Source of the DNA: Maylandia zebra
Taxonomy: Eukaryota; Chordata; Actinopteri; Cichliformes; Cichlidae
Assembly (NCBI RefSeq): GCF_041146795.1
Contig: NC_135170.1
Coordinates: 8,079,533 to 8,143,532 of the forward strand
Length of the DNA: 64,000 nt
Direction of reading: 5' to 3'
Shown: positions 21,664-32,448 of the stretch, piece by piece
How positions within the stretch are numbered: the stretch's first letter is position 1
Layout: each line of letters opens with the position of its first letter
Translations under genes and position numbers: made by a program
Notes under the pieces: generated by a model
The model's database searches: none
What the model saw: only the letters and a program-made list of their open reading frames with translations
What the model was told of the DNA's origin: nothing

Positions 21664-23282
21664 CAGTTTTTTACAGCCGCTAGGACACATTTCACAATAC
21701 TTAGGTCACTTTTGCAAAACTCTTCACACAATTCTCCTAACTGACCTTCAGCTTGGCAAAGCAGTTCATTTCACATTCAAAATGCACTACAACTACCAAA
21801 ACACTTTATTCAGGTCTCAAATAAACTCATTCTTCCAGAACACTAGCAAAGGTTGACAGCTGACAAACACACTTTGTCACCCACAAAACAATGACCTAAA
21901 AAACATTAACAACATGTAGCATTACACAGTGTTTTCTTGTGTAAAACAAGGACACATCTCTGTTTATAATTTCAATATATGTTACTGGAATGAATCAGAC
22001 ATCATGCAGAATTCGTTAATATTTGTTTATGTATTTTTTTTTTTTTTTGCACTAAGTAATCCCAAAATACAAGAATTTGTATACACACCATCCACTGATA
22101 CACATACAATAGTAATGCTAATCTACTCGGTCTTCTCCATTTGGCCACATCACATCTTATGTCATCTAGGGCAATACACCTAGGAAAGAATCTTCTGGCA
22201 TGCCAGAATTGAAGGAGTTGAAAAATTGAAGGAGTAACACCTGTGTAGATGTTCATCTACAATGAGAATAAGCTGTGGCTGGTTAAACTGCATTTTTAGA
22301 TTTAAAATATGTTTCAATAAAATATTGCTGTTGGATTTTGCTGTCTTTTTAAGTTTTGCATTGTGTTATTGTTTTGGCCATAAGTTTAACAGTTTTGAAA
22401 ACAGTATGTAAGCACATGCAAAATGTCCTGTCCGTACAAAGATTTTTGGCAGTTGTTGTGTCTGAGTGAGAAGATAATTCATGAAATTTGAGAGATGTAG
22501 TCATTGAATGCATTTTGTGCCAAAACAATGATAACTGGTCCTCAGTTTAGCCCACATAGACTTCTGTTGTGCTCACTGTGTGAGGAGTTTTGCAAACGTG
22601 ACCTAAGTATTGAGAAATGTGTCCTAGCGTCTGTAAAAAACTGTAATATTTGTTTATGTATTTTAATTTTTTTGCACTAAGTAATCCCAAAATACAAGAA
22701 TTTGTATACACACCACCCACTGATACTCATACAATAGTAATGCTAATCTACTCGGTCTTCTCCATTTGGCCACAGGTTCTAATCCACATCACATCTTATG
22801 TCATCTAGGGCAATACACCTAGGAAAGAATCTTCTGGCATGCCAGAATTGAAGGAGTTGAAAAATTGAAGGAGTAACACCTGTGTAGATGTTCATCTACA
22901 ATGAGAATAAGCTGTGGCTGGTTAAACTGCGTTTTTAGATTTAAAATTTGTTCCAATAAAATATTGCTGTTGAATTTTTCTGTCTTTTTAAGTTTTGCAT
23001 TGTGTTATTGTTTTGGCCATAAGTTTAACAGTTTTGAAAACAGTATGTAAGTACATGCAAAATGTCCTGTACGTACAAAGATTTTTGGCAGTTGTTGTGT
23101 CTGAGTGAGAAAATAATTCATGAAATTTGAGAGATGTAGTCATTGAATGCATTTTGTGCCAAAACAATGATGACTGATCCTCAGTTTAGCCCACATAGAC
23201 TTCTGTTGTGCTCACTGTGTGAGGAGTTTTGCAAAAGTGACCTAAGTATTGAGAAATGTGTCCTAGCGTCTGTAAAAAACTG
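21664..23282. mobile_element. MITE-like element with about 65-bp inverted repeats, 3' two-thirds duplicated in tandem
   Basis: The first unit (21664-22643, 980 bp) begins CAGTTTTTTACAGCCGCTAG and ends CTAGCGTCTGTAAAAAACTG. About 65 bp at the ends are inverted copies, and TA flanks the element. Directly after it, 22644-23282 repeats the segment 22017-22643 with few differences and again ends in the right terminus followed by TA. The duplicated copy has no left terminus. It has 15-16 extra bases around CACAGGTTCTAATC that the first copy has lost between short repeats. There is no coding capacity. The outer bases CAGTTTTTT resemble those of the host element, so a shared transposase is plausible but not shown. 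Confidence 0.85.
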
Positions 23283-23422
23283 TAATCTAGCTATGTTCAC
23301 TTTTGCAAGAGAACTAAAATGTTTTGATAATTGGGTGACAGGTTTTCTTATTTGTGTGTAGAGTTTTGCAAAAATAGCCAATAGTTACAAAAAATGTGCT
23401 TAAGCAATCAGAAAAAACTGTA

Positions 23423-23849
23423 AGTAATGGCCTTGATAAGCTCATTGGAGATAGGTGGGTGATTACAGGGGAACCCAGAATGAGTCTCAACCATGGGCAA
23501 AGACAATAACAGCACACAGAGAAGAGGAGAGAATCTTGGCATGAGAGACCAACAGGAGCTAAACGCGGTGAAGTCCATGACAGTTTTTATATTTGTCTTT
23601 TTAGATTTATAGTTTTTAGATTTAAAATCATCTGGAGGTACCACAAGTTAACTCATTATGTTATTCATAGCATGTTTTACACATTTTGTGCAATGTATAG
23701 CAAAGAATCTGTGAAATTGCTCATTTTTTCTTCAGTGTACACTACTGACTACAACTATGCATTTGTAAAAGAATAATTGGAGATTCGTGTACACTTGGTT
23801 TTGTGAACACTGGAAAAAGAACATGAAAACAAGTACATCTTTTTCCATC
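23423..23849. other. Unassigned short stretch
   Basis: No gene or repeat family recognised between the transposon and the GC-rich block. Confidence 0.4.
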
Positions 23850-24425
23850 CATCTCCATCTTCATCCGCTTTATCCGAGGCCGGGTCGCATGGGCAGCAGC
23901 CTAAGCAAAGGCTGCAGCCCCAATCCGTCTGTCGATCTCCGGCTCGTCCCTATTGCCAGTCTTGGCAGCCGGGGGTCAGTCCACCAGGGCCTCCGCTCCT
24001 GGCTGCCACCCGGCACACAATGCAACCGACCCCTATGGCGCCTCCTGCGGGTGGTGGGCCTGCGGGAGGATGGGCCCATGTCTCCTCTTCGGGCTGTGCC
24101 CGGCCGGGCCCCATGGACTAAGGCCCAGCCACCAGACACTCGCCCTCGGGCACCCTCCCCGGGCCTGGCTCCAGGGCGGGGCCCCGGTAACCCTATCCCA
24201 GGCAGGGTAAACTGTTCCCTCGATGTTCTTTTCATAAGGGTCTTCTGAATCGCTCTTTGTCTGGTCCCTCACCCAGGACCAATTTGCCATGGGAGACCCT
24301 ACCAGGGGGCAAAAGCCCCCAGACAACATAGCCCCTGGGATCCCTGGGACACACAAACCCCTCCACCACGATAAGGTAGCGATTCAAGGAGGAGTCTTTT
24401 TCCAGTAATGTTAAATTGTTATAAA
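23850..24425 (-). mobile_element. GC-rich dispersed retroelement fragment
   Basis: A sharply GC-rich block in AT-rich surroundings. On the minus strand it opens near CGCTACCTTATCGTGGTGGA and closes with GCGGATGAAGATGGAGATGG. From memory, both are the ends of a very common fish non-LTR-derived repeat whose 3' tail consists of ATGG units. It contains no usable gene; the frames across it are compositional. I cannot name the family with confidence. Confidence 0.55.
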
Positions 24426-27013
24426 GGAGCACTGGTTCTTAGATGGGGCACTTATGAAGAAGATGTAACAGAAATATTGACCGATGTATGGGAGAAGCTC
24501 CAAGATAAACATCTGTCCATACCAACCATCAACTTATTTTAAAAATCAACTTATTTTAGAAATGGACTCTTTCTAATCCAAAACAGAGGTCTCATTGGCC
24601 TCCAGAATGTAAACCCAGTATAAATAATAAAAGTTTAGTGTTGAAGACATCTTAAACTGTCTAATTATTACATGATCAATATGGAATATGGCCACTATCA
24701 CACATTTGAAACATAAAACACATGGATCTGGGTTGCATCTGAAGTCCAAATGGATGCTTTGTAAAAAATAGTCTCTCAAATTCTGCAGATGAGAACACAT
24801 GTGGTGTCCAGATACACTTTTATTAATAATCTCATGCCCTCCTCAGCTTTCTTATAATGAGTACAATCTTGTCTGTAAACATGCTCTGTTCTCTAGCTTG
24901 CTGAAATTTTAAATCATCAAAGGCTGAATTTACAAGTGATGTGGGCAGGGGTTTGCTGTGGATAACGCACCCTTAGATTTATCCACAATCCCTAAAGTCT
25001 ATATATCCCTTTAATCTATAGTCAGACACAGTCTTGAAATAAGACGAGTACTGAAGTATTTTTTTAGGACACAAAGAGATGGTCATGACCTGGATTATTC
25101 TTCTTTCTACATTAATTATGTGCCTCACTGGGTATGTTTCAGTAGCCCACCTTGTGCCAGTGACCTACAATGACAATAAATACCAGTAAAGTAGCCATCC
25201 CCTTTTCAGTGTCCTGTTCCCCGGAAGATCCTAGTTTAAGTTACAGAAGGTTGACGGTAGTTGACAGTGTGTGCTTCAATCTGTGTGTATGTAAATAAGT
25301 AACAGGCTTTGGAGATTGGCCTTCTGTTTTCAAAAACGACAGTTCATTTTTTTTCTCTCTCCCTCCCTTTCTTTCTTTTGTAATTTCTTAATGGATATAT
25401 ACACTCTCTCTCTCTCCCCATAATTATAAACAGAGGAAGATTTGCAGACACACACACTTTTTTGAAAATGGTGCCCCCCACCCCCACCCCACCCTGCAAT
25501 CCACCCCCCAGGCAAGCTCATATAACCAGTTACCATGACAGCCAGGCCCCAGATTGCAATAAAGTTTTACAACACAGAAAGAGGCCCCAAACTCCCACTC
25601 TGCCCCCTTTCTGTGTGTTTGTGTGTCACTGAGAGGAATTGTAAAAAAAAAGAATCTATGTCAAAACACACTATAATCCTTTTCTCCCTCTCACGCCTTC
25701 ATTACATGCTTTCTCTAAAAGGATTCGTGAGGGGATTGAGCCCCCCCCCCCCCCCCCCCCCCCCCCCCATTTTTTAAACAGGCTGTGGGCACATTAGGGG
25801 AATTAAAACATATTTATGGAGCTGGATTTGCATTTCTTACAGGCAAGATACACACGGCCCATTGTGTCATTGTGTGTCTGAAGGTCAATCGGTTTGAATC
25901 CAATGTGCTGTATTAAATGCACTCTTCAGAGATCAGCACTTTGATCTGCTCTGGTACACTTCATCCCAGTGAAGGCTCTAATTTCTTTTTATCATGGTAA
26001 AATGTACAAATCACACATGTCATTTATATCTCCACAAAATTCTTTCAAAACTGCTAATAATGTTCTCCCTATATATGGAGAGGTTTGCAGTATTTGATAT
26101 TGTGAAAAACATCAGGAATGATGCTGTCCGAGACTTCTCACCAAGGGAAAATATATTTTGCTGTTTCTTCTTACACTGCATGCTGTTATGTTTGAATTGT
26201 ATTTCCACGAGGACCAGATGTATCCAGACTGAGTCTGGACATGTGGCTTTTAGCAGATCACAATAGCAGAGATTACGTTACTGAAGCATTTTAACAGGAT
26301 ACAATCTAAAGAGGCATTCTATGCAGAGTAGGTTACTTTAAGATATAGTCAGAACTGCATGATGTTCTGATTTTTGCTATTCTGTGCACCAAAGTGATCT
26401 GAAACTTAAGCTTTAAGAGTACACACTGCTAAAGAGCTGAGCTGATATAAATTTAACACAATTAACTGATATTAGTACAAAATGTAATTTATATATTGGC
26501 ATTAGAATACCTTATTCAAAAATTATTTTTATTTGTTAAAACACAATACATTATTATCCTTACAATGTTTCTGTGTAATCCTATATCACCTACTCTGAAA
26601 GTAAATATTAGCTTTAAAAAAAAAAAAGCTAATACAGCAGGTTTTGTTTTTATCAGTGTATCGTTAATCCATCTGAAAAAAGGATTACTATAGACACATC
26701 AATTATAAACTCAGACTAAATACTAAAACAAATTACTCCTGTATTATGGACAGACAACCAGCAGATGGCACTGTGGTACAAAGAAAGAAACTTTGAAAAC
26801 AAATGTAAATACCGATACAAAAAAGAGAGTCAGATCAGAATTATTCAGTGTCTTGTATCCCAGTTGACAAGCTTGTTACACAAGTATTAAAGTTGCAGTC
26901 TTTAGTTAGTTGATATAAAATGTATTACTTATGAAGGGACAATATTTTTTTTAATTACATTTCATGTTGTGACTGTTATCTGTATGTGAAGCCATCTTTT
27001 ATGAAAATGCTGA
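24426..27013. other. Transposon-poor stretch with possible conserved non-coding DNA
   Basis: About 2.6 kb in which I recognise no mobile element. It contains pieces of mixed composition that look constrained, such as 25080-25330 and 25790-26000 (with ATTTGCAT, an octamer-type site, near 25828). There are pyrimidine-rich and C-rich tracts at 25350-25520 and a poly-C run at 25741. No exon is evident. The impression of constraint comes from texture alone and needs alignment. Confidence 0.3.
25741..25768. repeat. Poly-C run of 28 bases
   Basis: An unbroken run of 28 C, preceded by GATTGAG and followed by ATTTTTTAAA. Such runs are prone to length errors in sequencing, so the exact count should be treated with caution. 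Confidence 0.9.
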
Positions 27014-27105
27014 ATGCTTACACCTAGTATTTTTATTTTTATTTTTTATTCCTATTTATTCTATTTATCCCCTTTGTATATTTTATTTATATTTGTCTCT
27101 GTATT

Positions 27106-27209
<104 letters not shown>

Positions 27210-27238
27210 ACAATTCTGTAACTGTAACTTCGGTCGTT

Positions 27239-27321
27239 GCTGTGCTTTTTTTGGAAGTTGAATTTCCCAGAGGAACCCACCCGAGGGATTAATAAAGTTC
27301 TATCTTATCTTATCTTATCTT
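27239..27321 (+). mobile_element. CR1/Rex1-type LINE 3' tail
   Basis: TTGAATTTCCCAGAGG, then GGGATTAATAAAGTTC and a run of TATCT units. This is the layout of the 3' end of fish CR1/Rex1-like LINEs: a hairpin-like TTTCCC...GGGA, AATAAA, then short tandem repeats. The element at 47301 has the equivalent tail on the other strand. Nothing coding is left. Confidence 0.6.
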
Positions 27322-27379
27322 AGTCATTTTCAAGCTAAAATGCATCCAGTTATTCGCCTTAAACCTTCAGCCTGTTTTT

Positions 27380-27740
27380 TCTTCATTTCAGTCTCCTAGG
27401 ACACGTTGGGCTCCAGCCGGCAGCTCTTTTTATGGTTCTATATTTCCCGGGCTTTTTTATTGCCACTGACAGACAATTAAAGTCTGCTGAACACACGCTT
27501 GCTGCCCGTCAGCAGGCTGTGGCTCCATAAAAGCGTCTTTCTGTGAAAAACAAGTGGCTGTCCAATCAAAGAAAAGAAGAGCAGAAGCAGTCAGAAAAAG
27601 CCTTACCAATCAGGGTTAAGCTGGGCCCTATAAACTTGGGAAACCCACAATGCCCCACCTCAGCCGGGGTCGATTTGACCTTGAAATCTTGCAAAAGTGC
27701 AGCTCCCTTCCTTTGCTGTTTTGTGTCACAAGGAAGCTGA
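27380..27740. other. Candidate conserved non-coding block
   Basis: A non-repetitive stretch of mixed composition. It includes TTTTTATTGCCACTGACAGA and CATAAAAGCG, with no open frame of note. It lies between a LINE tail and the transposon nest that begins at 28.0 kb. Its character suggests constraint, but nothing in the sequence proves function. Confidence 0.2.
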
Positions 27741-28373
27741 GCGAAAATGACAGTTAATGCAGTTGGTTCTGAAATATGTTATCCCAAACAATGTCAATTG
27801 GATCAAATTAATTTACCCTGGAATACAGTGAGCAAATTGGCAAAATGTTAACTTAATGTACAGCCTTCAAACAGATTGTATTATGTGACTAATTACTGAA
27901 TGGTAACCTAAATTTATTTTTGTATTAACTGTTTTTCAAACAGGGAAATTAAGCTTATAAAGACCTTTAAATTATATTTGATGATATAATAATGTGTATG
28001 GCACTAATGCTATCACTCAATTTTCAGCCCATCTTACTTTACATTGGAGTTGGGCTGGATCAGGTAACCCTGAATCCTCCCATAATTATGCTGCAGTAGG
28101 CCTAGGCTGCAGGGGGGATTCCCAACATACACTGATTATTTCTTCCTCACTCACGCTTTTTCGCTCAGTATGTGTTTATACCCCCCTATACATTTAATCA
28201 TTACAGGGAGTGCAGAATTATTAGCCAAATGAGTATTTTGTCCACATCATCCTCTTCATGCATGTTGTCTTACTCCAAGCTGTATAGGCTCGAAAGCCTA
28301 CTACCAATTAAGCATATTAGGTGATGTGCATATGTGTGCATAATTATTAGGCAACGTCCTTTCCTTTGGCAAA

Positions 28374-29177
28374 ATGGGTCAAAAGAAGGACTTGACAGGC
28401 TCAGAAAAGTCAAAAATAGTGAGATATCTTGCAGAGGGATGCAGCAGTCTCAAAATTGCAAAGCTTCTGAAGCGTGATCATTGAACAATCAAGCGTTTCG
28501 TTCAAAATAGTCAACAGGGTCGCAAGAAGCGTGTGGAAAAACCAAGGCGCAAAATAACTGCCCATGAACTGAGAAAAGTTAAGCGTGCAGCTGCCAAGAT
28601 GCCACTTGCCACCAGTTTGGCCATATTTCAGAGCTGCAGCATCACTGGAGTGCCCAAAAGCACAAGGTGTGCAATACTCAGAGACATGGCCAAGGTAAGA
28701 AAGGCTGAAAGACGACCACCACTGAACAAGACACACAAGCTGAAACGTCAAGACTGGGCCAAGAAATATCTCAAGACTGGTTTTTCTAAGGTTTTATGGA
28801 CTGATGAAATGAGAGTGAGTCTTGATGGGCCAGATGGATGGGCCCGTGGCTGGATTGGTAAAGGGCAGAGAGCTCCAGTCCGACTCAGACGCCAGCAAGG
28901 TGGAGGTGGAGTACTGGTTTGGGCTGGTATCATCAAAGATGAGCTTGTGGGGCCTTTTCGGGTTGAGGATGGAGTCAAGCTCAACTCCCAGTCCTACTGC
29001 CAGTTTCTGGAAGACACCTTCTTCAAGCAGTGGTACAGGAAGAAGTCTGCATCCTTCAAGAAAAACATGATTTTCATGCAGGACAATGCTCCATCACACG
29101 TGTCCAAGTACTCCACAGTGTGGCTGGCAAGAAAGGGTATAAAAGAAGAAAAACTAATGACATGGCCACCTTGTTCA

Positions 29178-29210
<33 letters not shown>

Positions 29211-31042
29211 CTGTCCCGTTTGGCTCTTTTGCCATCAGAATTGTTGTCTAAAGGCAAAGAAAGATGCCCAACGGATTTACTTTACCAAACTGACCATCCC
29301 AGCCTTGCCATAATGGTCCATTTGATTCACCTTTTATTGTTTATTTTATTTTCACTTACTGAATATGGGACAGACTTGACTGGGGGAAAGAAGGGGAGAA
29401 AGAAAGAGGGAAAGAGAAACAGCTGAGAAGAGGGACGGGGGAGAAGGGCAAAAAACAAAAAACAACAGAATGAGCAGAAAAAGAAAAAAAGAAAAAAAAA
29501 GAAAAAAAATGTATATATCAATCACCTGGGTCACCTGCTGAGAAAGAAAAAAGAAAACAAGCAGAAGAGAACAAGAGTAATAGAATAAACAACATCACAA
29601 TGATATATGGGAATATGACAGTAAATACTAAATATTAAACATTATTGTACAGCACATAAGATCAACAGAACACAGTGTGCTTTGAGGTAGGAGCCAAAAA
29701 GGGTGTAGTTTGTGGGTGTGATCACCCGTGTGTACACCTGTGAGCATGGACGCGTTTGTTTTTTGTTTTTTAAAAGGTTCCTTCATGTAATGATCTGCTA
29801 GAGGGTGTGGGGGGCCACAGCCCCGTCCTCCAGGGCATGAAGCAGGTATGGAGGAGATCAAGACTCCAGACATCCAGAGGCCCCCAGAACACAAGAGACC
29901 AAGGAAGACCAACAGAGGGGCAGCCGCGCCACTGTCCCAGAAAGAGCTGAGGAGAGTCCCAGATGAGGGCTCACTCAGCAGCCGCGGAGCAGAAACCAGG
30001 GGGAGTTGCAGTGACGCGCCCGTGAGCGGTCACTCAGCCGCGCCTGAGTGACCGAGCCCCAGGCCGAGAGGCCGGGGGCACCCCACCTCCGAAGTGGCCC
30101 GAGCAAGCCCCAGGCTCCAGGCCCCGATAAGCGGCCGCCAAGGAGTGAGCCAGTGTGTACCTGGACGCCCACCCCCGGACACAAAGAACCACCAACGCAC
30201 CGATGTCTGAGGGAGTCCGCCACTGGCAGGGGAAGTGGTGGTAGGGGGAGATAGGCCTCCATACCTTGGAGGGCCTAAGATGTCCCCAGAGAGGTGGCGC
30301 CTGACACCCAACCTGACATATAGACACAGAAATACAGGCACACACATATACAAACATTCCCACCCTCATGCTCTCATATACACTTACTCCACACTCAACC
30401 AACGTGGAGACAGACATAAAGAGACGCTGTACACACGATCACACTCCCCAAGCGTACTCTACAAACCGGGTCTAGGTACCCTTGCTCCTGGAGGGGGGGA
30501 ACTGCCCCCAGACCCAGGTGGTGTTACCCTTTTCCCTGCGGTGGGGGGAGGCAGACCGCCCCGACTCCGCAGCAGCAGGGAGGCCCCACACTCCAGACCG
30601 CAGTCGGACGGCCAACTCCTCCTCCTAGCCCCCCTGCTCCAGCAGGTCGCAGAGAATGGGGGTGAGAGAAGACTCCAAACCTCCCTCCACCTGCTCATTG
30701 TAGTGTTGATGCATGTGTGTTCTAAGGTGCATTTAAAACCCAGGAGGGCATGGAGCTACCTGCCAGAGAGCAGCAGGTAAGCGCATGGTCCCTCCTGCTG
30801 GCCCTCAATGTCTACGTGTATTTAACCTTGTTCACCTAATCTGAACCCCATTGAGAACCTGTGGTCCATCATCAAATGTGAGATTTACAAGGAGGGAAAA
30901 CACCTCTCTGAACAGTGTCTGGGAGGCTGTGGTTGCTGCTGCACGCAATGTTGATGGTGAACAGATCAAAACACTGACAGAATCCATGGATGGCAGGCTT
31001 TTGAGTGTCCTTGCAAAGAAAGGTGGCTATATTGGTCGCTGA
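28374..31042 (+). pseudogene. DD37E Tc1-like transposase, broken by a stop and an insertion
   Basis: The frame starts at ATG 28374 (MGQKKDLTGSEKSKIVRYLA). It meets TGA at 28482-28484, where a CGA-to-TGA (CpG decay) change is the simplest explanation. It then stays open through the helix-turn-helix region and the catalytic motifs LWTDEMRVSLDGPDGW and FMQDNAPSHVSKYSTVW. The retroposon interrupts it just before the third motif, which resumes at 30838 as LNPIENLW. The residue before it, normally D in CSPDLNPIE, reads N after the insertion. Ignoring the insertion, 37 residues separate the second D from the E. Further downstream, a small deletion near 30900 shifts the frame. No function is possible. 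Confidence 0.92.
29181..30824 (-). mobile_element. GC-rich retroposon, copy 2, inserted in the DD37E transposase gene
   Basis: An exact 13-bp duplication, ACCTTGTTCACCT, flanks it (29168-29180 and 30825-30837). It starts with about 28 T (a reversed poly(A) tail). Positions 29841-30204 match copy 1 at 7371-7737 nearly base for base. It extends about 620 bp further at its 5' side, which shows that copy 1 is 5'-truncated. Open frames inside it are proline/glycine/arginine-rich and follow from GC content; I see no reverse transcriptase or endonuclease. Confidence 0.9.
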
Positions 31043-31373
31043 TTTGTTTTTTTTTTGTTTTTGAATGTCAGAAATGTATATTTGTGAATGTGGAGATGTT
31101 ATATTGGTTTCACTGGTAAAAAATAAATAATTGAAATGGGTATATATTTGTTTATTTGTTAGGTTGCCTAATAATTATGCACAGTAATAGTCACCTGCAC
31201 ACACAGATATCCCCCTAAAATAGCTAAAACTAAAAACAAACTAAAAACTACTTCCAAGAACATTCAGCTTTGATATTAATGAGTTTTTTGGGTTCATTGA
31301 GAACATGGTTGTTGTTCAATAATGAAAGTATTCCTCAAAAATACAACTTGCCTAATAATTCTGCACTCCCTGT

Positions 31374-32372
31374 TAGGGATGGGTACCGGTGTCCGGGAAC
31401 CAGACCGAAAAGCAGCGCACATTTCGGTGCTTTATTTCGGTGCTTTTTTTTCCTGAGCTGTGATACACTTCTAGCCAATCATTTTACGTTTCCGAGGATA
31501 GTAGGCGGGGCCAGGTACGTACATTCTGTTAGAGCAGAGCTACAGATTAAAAATGTCCAAGGCGAAGCAGTCAAAAGTCTGGCTGTACTTCACAGCAAAA
31601 TATGCAAACTCAGCAGCCTGCAACAAGTGCTTTAAGCTGATACTGTGATACTGTCAAAGGAGGTAACACCAAGAATCCGATTAAACAGCTGGCGACGCAT
31701 AGCGTTTTTTTTAAAAGCCGAGAAATGCGCCGTATTTGATAGCTTGCTGCGAGACCTCACACTGTGCACGTCGGGTGGGTTGCCAGTTATCGGACCCGGA
31801 GCAACATCCCCCAATAACCCGAAGAATAGAGTCCTGGCCCCTAGCCCTGCCAGTGTAGCAGAAATGATGACGGATGATGATGCAGCAGCAGCCGTTCTTC
31901 TCTGCATGAGTAGCTTCATGTTGTTCGTGTGTAATTTACGTTGAGTAGGCTAACCACGTTATTACATTAATGCATGTAAGGTGAACTAGCAAACATCATC
32001 ATAGCTACATGCGGCTGTCTTCTTGTTTGATGGCAGATACTCCCTTCACCCTGGCCAAAAAGGCTAAAATGACCAAAGAAAAAGTGGGAAACAGTTAAAC
32101 ATGAGAGGTTTTTGGACAAAGTTTGTGTTTTTTCCATTGTTTAAGCACTGCTTCCAGCCAAGAGTGATGCCATATATGCCACATAGCTGCAGAAAAGGCA
32201 CACATTGTTATCTTTTTACAAAAAAAACAGCTGAACATGAGAGGTTTTTGGACAAAGTTTGTGTTCTCCATTCTTTAAGCACCGGTTCGAGCACCGTTTA
32301 AGCACCGGGACCGTTTCAAAAGTACCGATTTGGCACCGGTATCGGATAAAACCTAAACGATACCCATCCCTA
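31374..32372. mobile_element. Non-autonomous hAT element, 999 bp, inserted at the tip of the Tc1 terminal repeat
   Basis: The ends TAGGGATGGGTACCGGT and (reversed) TAGGGATGGGTATCGTTTAG are inverted repeats. The 8-bp duplication CTCCCTGT (31366-31373 and 32373-32380) is exact. It contains subterminal ACCGGT-type motifs, a duplicated segment (GAGGTTTTTGGACAAAGTTT at 32103 and 32239) and no transposase. The element at 50522 shares the TAGGGATGGGTATCG end and is probably in the same family. Confidence 0.93.
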
Positions 32373-32448
32373 CTCCCTGTAGTTATTATTGTCCGCTGTC
32401 TCTCTTGCACACTGTCTTTTGTCCTGTCTTCCTCCTCTGACCCAAAAC

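Larger units (their letters stand above)
19574..23420 (+). mobile_element. IS630/Tc1-like element, copy C, with an intact spliced transposase gene
   Basis: The left end CAGTTTTTTCTGATGGC follows TA (19572-19573); the right end AATCAGAAAAAACTG precedes TA (23421-23422). The terminal inverted repeat is only about 15 bp, much shorter than in the Tc1 element at 9879. The element without its passenger is about 2.2 kb. It carries the transposase gene 19970-21363 and a long 3' tail. The tail was invaded at a TA (21662-21663) by another small element, now partly duplicated (21664-23282). The empty site GAAGAGTTAATCTAGC is visible in copy B near 13390. Copies A and B are deletion derivatives of the same family. 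Confidence 0.9.
28204..32381 (+). mobile_element. Tc1/mariner element of DD37E type, with two later insertions
   Basis: The left terminus CAGGGAGTGCAGAATTATTA follows TA (28202-28203). The right terminus, TAATAATTCTGCACTCCCTG, ends at 31372. The TA that should follow it is split, because a hAT element (31374-32372) inserted after its first base; the duplicated TSD restores TA at 32380-32381. A retroposon (29181-30824) also sits inside the transposase gene. Without passengers the element would be about 1.5 kb. It resembles a widespread fish and amphibian Tc1-like family that I know from memory, so the family itself is unlikely to be new. This copy is dead. Confidence 0.93.
28040..32448 (+). 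mobile_element. L2-type LINE 3' fragment, interrupted by a 4-kb nest
   Basis: 28040-28203 (GGTAACCCTGAATCCTCCCA, GTAGGCCTAGGCTGCAG, and so on) matches the L2 element at 45597-45720. 32382-32448 (TGTCTCTCTTGCAC, TGTCCTGTCTTCCTCC) continues the same alignment at 45740-45800. Between them lies the Tc1-like element 28204-32381 with its own passengers. The fragment is therefore one L2 copy split in two, and it is the oldest layer of this nest. No coding part of L2 is included. Confidence 0.8.

Noticed and set aside
21664-23282. CRISPR-like or tandem satellite array
   Set aside because: The repetition is a single duplication of about 630 bp inside a transposon, not regularly spaced short repeats.
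23787-24248. Frames of 120-150 codons on both strands
   Set aside because: Compositional frames in a GC-rich retroelement fragment; no conserved motif.
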